From assembly GCA_963930655.1 (NCBI GenBank), contig OZ005602.1, positions 21,279,840 through 21,343,839 on the forward strand: DNA of 64,000 nucleotides, in the 5' to 3' direction. The position numbers were made by a program, and so were the translations under genes. The DNA comes from Myrica gale (Eukaryota; Streptophyta; Magnoliopsida; Fagales; Myricaceae). Of the stretch, positions 1 through 11,360 are shown piece after piece. The notes below the pieces were generated by a model. That model worked only from the letters and a program-made list of their open reading frames with translations, made no database searches and had not been told where the DNA came from. The number at the start of each line of letters is the position of its first letter. The stretch's first letter is position 1.

Positions 1-189
1 TGTATTAATTTCTTGAAGATATATTGCTGATATTATAGTGTGAAAAACGAAATATCTTTAATAAGATTGATTCAGCTGTGAGTAGTTTGTTGCTGGAGTT
101 TGAATTAGTTTACTGCATGTTATCATAAATTTTACAGCATAGTATATTTCTAAGTGCATGTTTCAAACTTGAATGTTGTTCTTACATAG

Positions 190-540
190 GTGAATAAAAG
201 TATAGATTTGATTGTATACTATAGAGTGTATTCTGTTGTGATACATTTAATCTGTTATATACTGCATTTATTTTTAAAAATACCTATTCACCCCCCTCTA
301 AGATATTTGGGTCTAAAACGGTTTGTTCATTATCCCGACACATTTCATGAGCGAGATAGGCACCACATCAACAACGATGAGCCACAGTTGTCGGGTTACG
401 TCTCTCGCGGCGCAGCAGACACATCGACGACGAAAAACTGTAGCCAAATCCCTTCCTTGACGATTTTGAAGGCTTCTGCCATGACTGCTATCGTGGGCAG
501 AGAACAGATTTCTTGTAGTATGCCTCTATGGGATCTATAA
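190..540 (+). repeat. Possible LTR-retrotransposon remnant at the window start
   Basis: No gene is recognised. An open frame crosses this stretch but matches nothing I know. The pyrimidine-rich string around 288-302 (CTATTCACCCCCCTCTAAG) resembles the sequence that often precedes the primer-binding site at the end of plant copia LTRs, but no TGGTATCAGAG-type site follows. It is probably a fragment of a retroelement. The assignment is weak. Confidence 0.2.
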
Positions 541-1240
541 AAGATATGGTACACATTCCTAATTCTACATTATTATTCTGATTACAAACTTGCCTACCAT
601 TTTTTTATCATCTGATCTTTTGGTTGCTCGGTCATCTAGTAGTTTTTGGCATCATCAATAAAAAGAAGAAGCTATATATGGGTATGAGCAAAAGTCACCG
701 CAGTATTATAATATTAGAGTTCATACGTAGTATATACCATATAATATTCCAAGTGGTAGGAGGTCGATTTCGACTATGGTTAAATAATAGGTTTCTATTA
801 TATTTTTATATTGATATAAAGCTCCAAATAAATTTTAGGCTGTGAGAATCTTGTCATTTTCAGCATGGTTAATTTCTTCATACTAGATAGTGACACGAAT
901 CACCCCTTAGGTTCAGCATGAGCTTTGCTATAGCTGCATGCCTGTTTTTTCAGGATCAGTTAAATTTGTTTAACATGTAAACAGAGATTTAATTACGTTA
1001 TAATTATGAATCTGTGTACTCCTTTTTCTTTGATCCCAGATGTTTAAGAAAGTTCATATCAATTGATGCATGTAGGGGGAAAGGGAACAAGGAAATTAAG
1101 CTCAATATTAAGACGTTGGGAACAAGAAGATAATCTGACAAGATCTTCAACATTTTAGGAATATCGTAGCCAAAAATGACGGCTAGTGATTTTTTCTTCT
1201 ATTGGGTTACCGTGATCCAACCCACACCAATGGTTAGTAC
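541..1240. other. Intergenic, no gene seen
   Basis: AT-rich sequence with short chance frames only. I see no family motif, no repeat termini and no RNA gene. Its right part is probably distal promoter of the glycosyltransferase gene that starts at 1557. Confidence 0.4.
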
Positions 1241-1241
1241 A

Positions 1242-1250
1242 TATATATAG
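1242..1250 (+). promoter_or_regulatory. Likely TATA box of the MUR3-like gene
   Basis: A TATATATAG string lies about 310 bp before the ATG at 1557. It is followed by pyrimidine-rich leader sequence typical of a plant 5' UTR. The position suggests transcription starts near 1275. This is inferred from sequence alone. Confidence 0.4.
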
Positions 1251-1556
1251 GAGGCTGCCGGCCGATAACATATCAGACGAAAACCTTCAAGGTTTCAACG
1301 TCAAACCATTTGTTCTCTATATGTTGCTTTTCTTGTACTCCTTCCATCCCTTTTCATCTCATATGCTTAAACCCCATAGTACTGTTCCTTTTTCTTGCTC
1401 GTGAGTTTACCTTATAATATACTAGTTTTTTCTTGTCGTTGGGCGTTGGAACTTGGAAGCAAAAGCCTTTTCTTGCGCCTGCACAGTCCTTTGGATTATT
1501 GTTTTGTGTTTCTTACATAGGTTTCGTTTCTTCAATTCTTTGGTGATCGGCTGCAT

Positions 1557-3572
1557 ATGGATATCTTTGACTGGAGATTGAACCAAAAGTCAACCACATA
1601 CTGGAGAAGGTCATGCACGAACGTCTATCGTCTGGTGATGGAGAGACCGATCATTGCCAAGTTCCGGAAGCAACTATGGTTAGCTGTCTTAACCTCGTTT
1701 CTTCTGTTGTTCATTTTGCTATGCTTCTATAACTCGGCTCGTCTGCTTGACAAGCCGGGGGTCGCCTCCTTTGGCGATATATTTGCCAATTCTGTCTATT
1801 TTGGAGAGACTACTTTTGTTGTTTTGCCTGCAAAATTCAATGGGAGCCTCGACGAATTGCCTAATAAAGGGAATTATACTAGTGGAGAGACTCGGGATTT
1901 CATAAAGCCTTTAGGAGATATGGACGTTGTCAGAGATATTGTGGGAGAAAATATGGATGAAACAAAAACTTCGTATAACCCCTTTGGCAATTCTTCTGCT
2001 CCGGATTATGGGCTTGAAAGTTCTGATCGTGTTATGGTTTCTGAGACAGAAGTGCGCCCCAACAATCAAACGCAATTGGCAGAGAACGAAGTTCTGTCAG
2101 AGGACAGGGTTTCTAGAGCAGAGAATGAGGAAGAATCAGATGATGAAGTGGCTATTGATCAACATAGGCTTGAGCCAGTCGGATCGCTTTCCATGGCAGA
2201 CGGTGGAAATCAGAGACTCACAGAAGAGCCTGGCAACGAGGATGGTACGGACGTTGATACTTCCTTCGATTCTTGCTCGGGAAGATACATTTATGTCCAT
2301 GATCTTCCAAGCCAGTTCAATGATGACATGCTCAAGGATTGCCGGTCACTTAGTATTTGGAATGACATGTGTACTTTTACAGCAAACACCGGTCTTGGTC
2401 CCAGTCTTCCAAATTTTGAAAGGGTTTTCTCGAACACAGGTTGGTTTGAGACAAACCAATTCTTCTTAGAAGTCATTTTCCACAACAGAATGAAACAGTA
2501 CGAGTGCTTGACAAATGACTCATCATTTGCTTCAGCCATCTATGTACCATACTATGCTGGCCTGGATGTAGCTCGCTACCTCTGGCATTCAAACACATCA
2601 ATGAGAGATGCTGGTTCCCTTGAAGTTGTAAAGTGGGTGAGAGAAAAACCAGAGTGGGAGAAAATGTGGGGCAGAGATCATTTCGTAGTTGTGGGAAGGA
2701 TAACTTGGGATTTTAGGAGAGAAGGGGATCAGGATTCTGATTGGGGTAATAAGCTTATGTTCTTGCCAGAGTCGAGGAATATGACGATGTTAGCAATCGA
2801 ATCAAGCCCTTGGAGCAACAATGATGTTGCGATACCTTATCCAACATACTTCCATCCTTCAACTGACCATGAAGTTTTTCAATGGCAGAACAGAATGAGG
2901 TCGCAGAAAAGGCGGTATTTGTTCTCTTTTGCTGGCGCCCCAAGACCAAATCTTCAGAACTCTATTCGGGGTGAGATTATCGAACAATGCCAAGCCTCAA
3001 GGAGGAAGTGCAAGCTGTTGGAATGTAGCCGCGGAAGCAAGTGTTACGAGCCAGTTTATGTGATAAAAATGTTTCGAAGTTCTGTGTTCTGCTTGCAGCC
3101 TCCTGGGGATTCATACACAAGGCGGTCTGCTTTTGATTCAATCTTGGCAGGGTGTATTCCAGTTTTCTTTCATCCGGGGTCAGCTTATGTCCAATATATA
3201 TGGCATTTACCAAAAGATTATACCAGATATTCCGTGTTCATTCACTCAAATGACGTAAAACAGGGGAAAGTCAGCATCGAAAAGATATTACTTCGAATTC
3301 CAAAAGAGAAGGTGCAAGCCATGAGAGAGGAGGTTATAAGGCAGATTCCGAGAGTCATTTATGCAGATCCCAGATCAAGATTGGACACCCTTGAAGATGC
3401 ATTTGATCTTGCAGTTAAGGGAGTTCTGGAAAGAGTAGAGTCAATTAGGAGGAAGATAAGGGAGGGGAAGAATATTAGTGACAATTTTGAAGAGGAACTT
3501 AGTTGGAAGCATGATTTGACTGGGACTGCGGGAGAACATGAATGGGATGAATTATTTTCAGATATATTGTGA
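1557..3572 (+). CDS. MUR3-like xyloglucan glycosyltransferase, GT47 exostosin family
   Basis: Intronless gene for a 671-residue type II Golgi membrane protein. A cytosolic tail of about 38 residues is followed by one hydrophobic anchor ([17 protein letters not shown]) and an unusually acidic stem to about residue 240. The exostosin/GT47 domain runs from about 242 ([15 protein letters not shown]) to about 620. Clade A (MUR3) signatures are visible: [85 protein letters not shown] and YADPRS. Members add galactose or a related sugar to xylosyl side chains of xyloglucan, the main cross-linking hemicellulose. The exact acceptor and donor of this paralogue cannot be told from sequence, since the clade also contains XLT2 and uronosyltransferase members. 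The ATG at 1557 is the first in frame and gives the expected tail-anchor layout. The gene is intact. Confidence 0.93.
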   Translation: MDIFDWRLNQKSTTYWRRSCTNVYRLVMERPIIAKFRKQLWLAVLTSFLLLFILLCFYNSARLLDKPGVASFGDIFANSVYFGETTFVVLPAKFNGSLDELPNKGNYTSGETRDFIKPLGDMDVVRDIVGENMDETKTSYNPFGNSSAPDYGLESSDRVMVSETEVRPNNQTQLAENEVLSEDRVSRAENEEESDDEVAIDQHRLEPVGSLSMADGGNQRLTEEPGNEDGTDVDTSFDSCSGRYIYVHDLPSQFNDDMLKDCRSLSIWNDMCTFTANTGLGPSLPNFERVFSNTGWFETNQFFLEVIFHNRMKQYECLTNDSSFASAIYVPYYAGLDVARYLWHSNTSMRDAGSLEVVKWVREKPEWEKMWGRDHFVVVGRITWDFRREGDQDSDWGNKLMFLPESRNMTMLAIESSPWSNNDVAIPYPTYFHPSTDHEVFQWQNRMRSQKRRYLFSFAGAPRPNLQNSIRGEIIEQCQASRRKCKLLECSRGSKCYEPVYVIKMFRSSVFCLQPPGDSYTRRSAFDSILAGCIPVFFHPGSAYVQYIWHLPKDYTRYSVFIHSNDVKQGKVSIEKILLRIPKEKVQAMREEVIRQIPRVIYADPRSRLDTLEDAFDLAVKGVLERVESIRRKIREGKNISDNFEEELSWKHDLTGTAGEHEWDELFSDIL

Positions 3573-5073
3573 ATTTTCTTGTAGAGCAAAGTGTTAGAGA
3601 AAGAACAACAGAAAGATACAGAACAAAAACAAACAGCAGATAGTGTTGTTGAACGTAGGGCTGCAGTCCAACGTTCTTATGCAACATATCTATCTATCCT
3701 GTACCACTTTCATCTCTTTTTGCTCTAAAAGTTTGAAAAGGGTGTTGGTGTTGCATGATCTATCACAGACGATTGTAAGATTCCCTGCTTATAGCTGATC
3801 TAAATATCCAAGAACTCGCACAATACCTCAATCAAATCAACAAGAGCCTTTCCGCAAATAAGGTAATCTATCCAACTTAATTGGTTAATCAAACTGGAGG
3901 CTTTATTTGAACAAAGTAGAGCAATCAAGGCAAAAGTGTTTGAGCAATAACTCTAAGCTTGATATGTCTATGGCGTAAATTCTAAAGCCTAAAACTTGAC
4001 TTCACTTGCCAGCCCCTACACCAAGATCGGACAACCCCAAAGTCAGACTCCCAACCAGCCCCATTCCATGCAGGCAAAAAACCTTTGTTGACACCATTCC
4101 TTTAGGAATCATGCTGGAAAAAGGAGAAGAGTGAATGAGTACTTAACCTCAAAAGATCAAATGATTACACGGTTACAGTAAATTACAAAAAAAAAAAACA
4201 AACAAACAAACGCACTTGGAACACCAAAATTTAACGTGTTCCCTCAGAGTGAGGTACATTCACGGGCAGAGACAGGAAAAATCAAATAATCTCAAAACCA
4301 AGAGTACAAGTAAACAACGTAGAAAACATTCCAAATAACTCAAGCCTCAATACACCTAAGTCTCACTCTCACACAAAAGAATCTATCTTATAATTCTCTC
4401 GTTAGAACTATAAGATAGAGACTACAGATTTGTGCAATATTGATGCTCTCTAATATCCGCGAGACACACTAAATTGTCCTCTGCAATTCTCTTCTCTTTG
4501 TCTCTACTAGCCTATAATTTTTATTACTCTTTATCTTTTATTCTCGTTTGTTCAATCCTAATTAGAAAAAAAACTCACAGTATCACAAGATGTTAAGGAT
4601 TGCATCTATATTCAAAAATATCAGTTGGGGAATTTAACCAATAGATATGTAAGGAATTAAAACTCAAAGACTGAATGAGTAATTTAAGTCCTGAACTTTT
4701 ATAACTATTGCACTTCCATAGTCGATTTTTGTTTAAAGGGGAAGTTTCATATTCAGTAGTAGGCCCACTGGAGTGGTACCATATTCAAACACACACACGC
4801 AAACTCCGGACACGTGTAGTGGCCTCAGCTCATTAAGTAAGTCGCGAGATTTGTTACAATTTTATTTCATGCGAGTCAAACCCGTGCGCTTTTGGTTTAT
4901 CCATTTCGATCCATTGGTTTATCAAACAAATGTTTGTAGAGTTATTCCCTTGGTATTGGATATAAATAAATTACTAAATTAGCGAACTAGATGAAATCAC
5001 ATGAAGAGACCATCTGATTGTTTCTGAAATCTGAAAGTACATATTTCTACTGATTAAACAGATTTTTTGATTC
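3573..5073. other. 3' UTR and intergenic, no gene seen
   Basis: The first part is the 3' UTR and terminator region of the MUR3-like gene. The rest is AT-rich with no recognisable coding frame; the 69-codon frame near 4773 has no family features. No transposon ends were identified here. Confidence 0.4.
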
Positions 5074-5382
5074 TGTTAGAGTCTCACATTGATTAGAGAT
5101 CATTTAATCTTGTGTTCTTATGTCTGTTGAGCCACCTCTTCCTATTGTCAATTGGTTTTGAGATTAAACTTGATATGATATCAGAGCAAAATATTTATGG
5201 GCTTCGCCTACTTGTTTGTGTTCCCCAGTATTGTTCACGTGCATGAACCATGTTCATTTGGCCTGCACGTGAGGGAGAGTGTTCGAGTCTCAAATTGATT
5301 ATGGATCATTTAATCTTGTGCTTCATATACCTGTTGAGTCACCTCTTCCCATTGCCAATTGGTTTTGCGATGAAACTTGATA
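5074..5382 (+). mobile_element. TRIM (miniature LTR retrotransposon)
   Basis: Two direct repeats of about 102 bp (5074-5175 and 5280-5382) both start TGTT(A/C)GAGTCTCA and end CTTGATA. They differ at scattered positions. Right after the first copy, 5176-5187 reads TGATATCAGAGC, one base from the usual plant primer-binding site for initiator tRNA-Met. The internal part is only about 100 bp and cannot code for anything. The flanks GATTC (5069-5073) and GGTTC (5383-5387) look like a decayed 5-bp target duplication. This is the organisation of a terminal-repeat retrotransposon in miniature. Such elements depend on proteins supplied by others. Confidence 0.8.
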
Positions 5383-5443
5383 GGTTCATCCAACACATAT
5401 AGTATTTAGCTACTCTACTTAGCATTTGATTGTTTAAATTAAG

Positions 5444-5575
5444 GGAAATTGACAATTTGGTCACTAGGTTTTAGTACCGCTGACGATGTAGTCACTATGT
5501 TTCATTTTTTTACTATATGGTCACTAAAAATATATAGTTGTGACAATCTGATCTTTCCAATTTTCCTTAAATTAA
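5444..5575. repeat. Short inverted-terminal element, probable MITE
   Basis: The stretch begins AATTAAGGGAAATTG and ends with the near inverse (CCAATTTTCCTTAAATT). Inside it has repeated phrases of the GGTCACTA type. It is non-coding. The family is unknown and the boundaries are approximate. Confidence 0.4.
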
Positions 5576-5939
5576 AGCAAGCGAGTTTGAGGGAATGAGA
5601 AGAAGATCAGTTGCTTTTCAATATATGTAGGTATTCTAATTCAACTAACTTTTTCACAATGTCGAACATGTGTAAACCTCGTTTGTCTCTTTGTTCATTT
5701 GTACCACTAGAAAAAGTGAGAAGAAATCTCGAGAAGAGATGCCTCAGAATTCCTATGTATTCCAACTCGAGGTTGCATGATCTCGTTACATGTGAGCCCA
5801 ACATGTGTAATCGGTTTCTCCATCGATCAGTTTTACGTTACGTGAGAAAAAAGTAAGCTGTAACGTAAAACAGATGCTTTTCATATTCATTGACTTCATC
5901 GTACTAGTTTTTCAAATATATATATACCACCCCAACCTT

Positions 5940-8285
5940 CTTCCTAGGGCGGTTCGTCGGTATCGGCGATGTGCTGGTTAACCGGCACCGGTCACCGCTC
6001 CCCGTTTATTAGCGGGGGCGGTACCGGTTGCCATTTTCACTGGGTAGTGAAAATGGCGGTGGCAGTGAAACCGCCCACCGCTTTTTTTTATAAAAAAAAC
6101 AGGTAAGAGAGAGGGAGAAGAGAGAGAGCGAGGGAGATAGAGAAAAGAAAGAGAGAGAGAGAGAGAGATAGTGATGTGAACCTCGTTAAGAGTAACGAGA
6201 CCCGACAACTAAAGGAAACCCAAGATCGTTTCTAGGACTAATTCGAATGGAAACCTCGACCCATTGTTTATGAAAACAAGAACCTCGGTATAAGGAATAC
6301 GTCACAAACGGGAATGAAAACTCCGTTTGATAAGACGAAGTGAACGCCACGGGAAATCCCAATAAGTTCGAGAAGTTCTTCAAAGAACCAAAGAGAATAT
6401 ATTCTCACAATTGTATTGATCAAAGTGTCTTTTTGAATTACAATGCAAAGCTCCTATTTAAAGGGCTGAAAATAACAAGAAAATAAATCTATCCTAGGAA
6501 AAGATGTTGGACGCCTAAAGCAAAATAAATAACTAAGGAAATATATTCCTTATTTCCTAAACTAAAGTAGGCGCCTAAACAAAATAAGACCAAGGAAATA
6601 AAATTCCTTATAGAGCTGGACGTGAACAACCAAAAGAAAAACTGCCATTAAGTGGCTGACCCTACACGCCTAACAGAAAAAAAAGAAAGGACAAATATGA
6701 CTAATTAAATAAAATACCATATTTGTCTAAACTGTTGGACGTCCACTCCTCCTAGTTGCCTAAATGAGCAACTTTAGCAACTTTAACTTTTCAGAAGTAA
6801 ATGAATTACATTCCTATAATAATCAAAATACCATAAAAGGAAAGGATTTGGCCCTTAGAATAGCCAAGCAATCCGATTATTCTAGAATAGACCCAAAAAT
6901 ATCTTTTGACCGGATCCTTCTAGAACGTGGGTCATCTTTAATGGGCCTCCATGACTTTGCTTGAGCTCATATCTCTTGAATGAGTTTGTCGAGTACATCC
7001 TTGAACTTCTTGGCTCGTTCTCTTGTAACCGGCTTTACTGAAACTTGGACTAGCTCCTTTGAAGCCTTACATTTTCACTGGGTAGCGGGGGCGGTACCGG
7101 TGAAAATGGTTGTGGCGGTTCACCGCCCACCGCTGGGCGGTTCACGGCCACCCCTGTTTTTTTTTTTTAAAAAGAACAGGTGAGAGAGAGGGAGAAGAGA
7201 GAAAGCTAGAGATGTGCAAGGGAGATAGAGAAAAGAGAGAGAGAGAGAGAGAGAGAGGGAAGAGAGGGGGGAGTGACAGAGGGAGTATGTGCCGAGGAGA
7301 TAGAGAAAAGAGAGAGGGAGAGGAAGAGATGGGAGTGAGAGAGGGAGTTGAAACGTGAGAAAGGGAGAGTGAGACAAAGATGTGAGAGAGAGGGAGAAAG
7401 AGCTGAAAGAGATGGAGAGGGAGAGTCGAAAGAGAGGGAGAGTCAAAGAGCTTTTCTCTCCCTATCATGCATAACAAATTAATAATTTCTTAATTTACAT
7501 TTAAAGTTATTCTAATAAATTAACAATTTCCTAATTTACATCTAAAGTCAAATTCAAATTTAAAGAAGACAACTCAACGTAATTAATTTTGAATTGAAAA
7601 ATCACCTACAAATTCTCTCTCTATCATTTCAATAAATTAACAATTTCCTAATTTGTATGTAAAGTAAAATTCAAATTCAAAAATTCTCTCTTAATTTGCA
7701 TTTAAAGCCTTTTATTTAGTAATTGATTTATTTGGAAAATCATTAATGAGAATTTTATTTCGTAATGAGCTTTTTAATTCGTCAAGCATTTTATTTGTAA
7801 TTGATTATGATGAATTTGGAAATCTAGACCTTTTATTTAGTAATTGATCTATTATATTTAGAAAGATATGATCTAATTTAACATTAGGATTCTAGAAGAT
7901 TTTAAACTAGGTATTTTTTAAATATTTAATTTAAGTTGTTTAATTTTTCTCTCCTCCTCACATTTTTCTCTCTCCTCCACATTTTTTCTTCTCCCACATT
8001 TCTCTCTCCTCCTCACGTTCCTCTCTCCCTCTCTGCCTCCCGCAGCTCTCTCAGTCTCTCTCTCCCCGTCCCTCTCTCTTTTCTCCTCAGTCATCCCCTC
8101 AATGAGCTCTCTCTTTCTCTCTCTCACACACACACACACTCTCACATGCCGGTTAACCACAACCGGCACCGTTAGGCACCGTTCACCAGTGTAACCAGTT
8201 CCGGGGGCGGTTGGGGTTTTGGGGACACCGCCTAAGGCGGTGGCGGTGGCTGTGGGGGGGCATAACCGCCGATGCACAACCCTAC
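5940..8285. mobile_element. GGCGG-rich DNA-transposon-like region, interrupted
   Basis: The two ends carry clusters of GGCGG/CCGCC and GGTTAACCGGCA motifs in opposite orientation (5948-6090 and 8148-8280), and the right end resembles a hAT-type terminus (GATGCACAACCCTA). A similar GC-rich block followed by a GAGAGA-rich tract appears twice in direct orientation, at about 6030-6170 and 7070-7260. An antisense gypsy fragment lies between those two blocks. Long purine and pyrimidine tracts (7180-7450 and 7940-8130) produce the misleading serine/leucine-rich open frames. I read it as one or two old DNA transposons with a nested retroelement. Exact ends and target duplication were not established. 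Confidence 0.4.
6173..7071 (-). mobile_element. Ty3/gypsy remnant: gag C-terminal fragment plus LTR-like sequence
   Basis: On the minus strand, about 6930-7068 translates to PVTRERAKKFKDVLDKLIQE followed by a stop where a tryptophan codon is expected (TGA for TGG), then AQAKSWRPI. This is the conserved C-terminal part of many plant gypsy gag proteins. The rest, read on the minus strand, looks like LTR DNA: a TTTAAATAGG promoter-like string near 6455 and a leader-like stretch ending near 6175 in a CA. No protease or polymerase part is present. Inactive. Confidence 0.5.
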
Positions 8286-8319
8286 TTCTTCCCAAATGCA
8301 ACAAGGAGCTTATACTAAT

Positions 8320-8759
8320 TAAATGTTTCCCCTTCTTTAGAAAAAAGGGAACATTTTCCAGTACGGATGGATTCTTTATTGGAACAACTTTAAGTGAACC
8401 ACATTTGACAAGTGTATTTGGGCTTCGGGCATAAGGGTCTTGATATAAAGTATGGATGTAATGGGCTTAAAAGGATTGTTATTTATTTAATTCCTTGATG
8501 GGAGGAGACATGTCTTTTGGTTTATAACGATTCAGGACGAGTTGCGACTGTTAATCTGTTATGAAGAGTTCTGACTGTTGGTCTCAGGAGAAAATAGTAT
8601 AAATAATGCTTGAGAGACTTCATCTCATTATTCACGTATAAGAACGCTTTCTCTCTGAAATGATCATCTCTGTCAATTCTTCAAAAAATTTTGCTGCAAG
8701 TTTAAGTATTAATGGATCCCATGACTCAAGGTTAGTATCGATCCATCTTTGTTCTTACA
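8320..8759 (+). repeat. Probable 5' LTR of a Ty1/copia element
   Basis: The stretch ends TTGTTCTTACA just before a tRNA-Met type primer-binding site (TGGTATCAGAGG, 8762-8773). It has a TATAAATAA promoter-like string near 8600, about 160 bp before that end, as expected for an LTR promoter. The left boundary is not clear because no second LTR copy was found in the window to compare with. Confidence 0.5.
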
Positions 8760-8761
8760 TT

Positions 8762-9637
8762 TGGTATCAGAGGTTCACAGAGATAGATCTAAAGGAATAA
8801 TTCATCTATCTCAAAGAGCATATATTAAGAAAATTTTGGAAAGATATGGTATGAAAAATTCTAAACCTAGTCCTGCACACCTATATCTAAGGGTGATAAA
8901 TTAAGTAGATCTCGATCTCCGAAAAATGAACTTGAAAGGGAGCAGATGAGAGCATATTTGTATGCCTCATTAGTTGGGACTTTGATGAATGCTCAGATTT
9001 GTATGAGACCAGATATTGCATATGTCGTTGGAGTATTAGGGAGATTTCAAAGTGATCCAGGTTTAGATCACTGGAGAGCTGCGAAAAAGGTACGTAGGTA
9101 TCTTCAAGGAACACAAAATGATATGCATACATACAACAAATCCAATTATCTCGAAGTGGTTGGATATACAGATTCTAACTTTGTGAGATGTCAGACAGTA
9201 GAAAGTCAACTTCAGGTTATATATTTCTACTTGCTGCTGGTGTAATCTCTTGGAAAAGTATAAAACATAAATTAACTGCAACTTCTATAATGGAAGCTGA
9301 ATTAGTGGCATGCTATGTGGTTGTTACACAGGTAGTCTGGTTGAGGAATTTCATTAGAGGACTCAAGGTTGTAGATTCAATTTCGAGACCCATAGAGATG
9401 TTTTGTGATAATTCAACTACAATTTCCTCAATAAATAATGGAAAGGTATCAAGTGGTAATAAACACATGGAAGTTAAATACATTGTCCTGAAAGAAAAAT
9501 GTGATGAACATAAAGTTTCGTTGGAGTACATCAGTATCGTGCTTATGATAGCAGATCCTTTGACTATGGCTATATCCCCGGGATTGTATAGTAGTCATGT
9601 AGATCGTATAGGTCTATTAAGATATACTACTGGTTGA
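8762..9637 (+). pseudogene. Ty1/copia polymerase fragment (RT end and RNase H), broken
   Basis: The primer-binding site at 8762 runs almost directly into the end of the reverse transcriptase (KGIIHLSQRAYIKKILERYG). So gag, protease, integrase and most of the reverse transcriptase are missing. Then follow the typical copia stretch SLVGTLMNAQICMRPDIAYVVG and the RNase H region, with GYTDSNF, SWKSIKHKLTATSIMEAEL, VWLRNFIRGL and DNSTTISS. A frame change near 9190-9240 and an early stop break the frame. The copy is dead but keeps enough motifs to be certain of the superfamily. Sequence after 9637 looks like post-pol copia sequence, but no 3' LTR was identified. Confidence 0.85.
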
Positions 9638-9639
9638 TG

Positions 9640-11280
9640 TACAAATTGTGCACATTTTGAAAACATCATTTGATGTCGTTATATCACATTTATTATGTCT
9701 TTATGTTTTTGGATATGTTAGTAGTAGATGATTTGACCAACGAGTAGATTTTATGAGAAATCTATTCATAAAGAAAAATTATCCAATAAAGATTTGATTA
9801 TGAAAGTTCAGTGATATTGTGATCATGAAAGGAGTTATGTCGTAAATAGGTATACCTTTACCATGGTTCATATTATATTTCTTAAGTAGTCAAATATAAA
9901 GTTAAGCCTATACTAGCAGGAATAATTTTAGGGGAAAATTTATTTTGCACTCCTGAACTTTAGGGTCATTTTTAAGTTGCACTCACTTTTATTGATTTCG
10001 TTACATTAATACCTCAAAGTATCATTTTACGTTAATTTTCACCCTCTAGCTCAATTTGCTGTTACTCCTCACGGCAAACCATGGACGTGCCGTCCACGTG
10101 ACCACTTAAACAAGTAACTTCTCGTTTTACCCTTCATGAATTTTTAGTCGTTGACATTTCGGTTGAGTTGTAAATGTCGAATGGCCACGGGAATGTCGGG
10201 GAGGACAACACGACTCCACCAGAAGAGGGCCCAGTGTGAAGCAAAAACTGGAACTATCTTCTTCTTCGCCCAGATGTCGCCCAGCTCCCACCCAGCAAAT
10301 GAAACTCACTTTCCAGAGTACGAGACAACTTTTTTCCAAACTCACTTTCCAGAGTAATTTCAGCAAAACCACTTGGCCAAGCTCCCACCCAGCAAAACCC
10401 ACTGATCAAAACCATCATAACCTTCGAGCTGAAACGTGTTGTATGCCCCACTTTGGCCTGGCACTCGCTGGGACTCAAATCCCCCACGCACTGGGGCACG
10501 CCTTGCACGTCCCCGAACGTACTCCCCCGGTAAGTGTTGCTGCAAAAAAGGCTGCAAGCAATGAAGCCGTGCTTGTTTCTAGGAAAGCACCTCTTAGAAC
10601 TTCTTCAGTTTAACTGAGTATTATGAGCGGTATTTGTTGGCTGTTGAAGAGGTTCAATTTTGTTAGTGAGGGGGATTTAAATGAGGAGGTGGGGGGGAAT
10701 CAAGATGATATCATGTAGAGAGGTTCTTATTGGTACGCGGTAGCCTTTCCTCAACAAGCATTTTTAAAAGTTGATTTTTATTCATAAACGGGTATCCTTC
10801 TTATCCTTTTATATAGCTTCAAACTCCAGATGCGATGTTGTGTAAAATCTAGTAGAAGTCTTGAAATGGTAATGAAGCTAAAGGATATTCGATCAGCAAA
10901 TTGGAGACACAGACACGGTTATGTCCGGCGATGCTCCACCTTTGCCTCGACACTACAGCTACACCGGGGGAGTGGTAGACCAGACATTTGACCTCCATTG
11001 CAGTACGTAGTTCCTTTTTGCCTCAACTGTTGAAGTTTCAGACTCTATAGATAGCTTCTCATATAAGCTTCACTAGCTCTATTTCGAAATCTCTGCTTCT
11101 CCCTCTATTTCTTTCTTTTTGCCTAGTTGCAGAGAATACAAAGCAAGCTTTCATGGCCAGAGCAAGAAACTTCAAAAACTCCTTCATCGCAGTGAACCCG
11201 CCGACATTCTTTTACTACTTGCTTTCACTTTCTCGGTTGGCTTCCCTCGTCTCCTCCCCCAAGAAAAACCAAAAAAACCA
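9640..11280. other. Intergenic with repeat fragments, no gene recognised
   Basis: About 9940-10140 has the look of one end of a Mutator-type foldback element (terminus GGGGAAAATTTATTTTGCAC followed by 'leader-like' repeats), but no matching inverse was found. About 10270-10400 contains two short direct repeats (AGCTCCCACCCAGCAAA at 10281 and 10379; ACTCACTTTCCAGAGTA twice). Several overlapping open frames at 10127-10613 match no family I know and are probably not genes. Confidence 0.35.
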
Positions 11281-11282
11281 CT

Positions 11283-11360
11283 GCTACAGGTTATAGCAGC
11301 GATTTTGTGACCTATAGCAGCGGTTTCTGACCGTCGCTATAGGTCGGTTTTTTTGTAGTG
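11283..11360 (-). mobile_element. Terminus of a CACTA (En/Spm-like) transposon
   Basis: Read on the minus strand the end is CACTACAAAAAAACCGACC, followed by repeated TATAGCGACGG / TATAGCAGCGG units. This is the standard CACTA end with its subterminal repeats. The opposite terminus was not found in the window, so this is either a solo end or the partner has decayed. Confidence 0.6.

Noticed and set aside
1927-2469. 180-codon open frame inside the MUR3-like gene
   Set aside because: It is a shifted frame of the glycosyltransferase coding sequence with no domain of its own.
7110-7477. Several long open frames on both strands (Arg/Glu/Gly-rich or Ser/Leu-rich)
   Set aside because: They come from GA and CT repeat tracts, which are open in all frames; no start context or domain.
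7918-8304. 128-codon minus-strand frame
   Set aside because: It is made of GAGAGA-type low-complexity DNA and a transposon end.
10127-10613. Four overlapping open frames, up to 125 codons
   Set aside because: They overlap on both strands, lack recognisable motifs and contain short direct repeats; there is nothing to favour any one as a gene.
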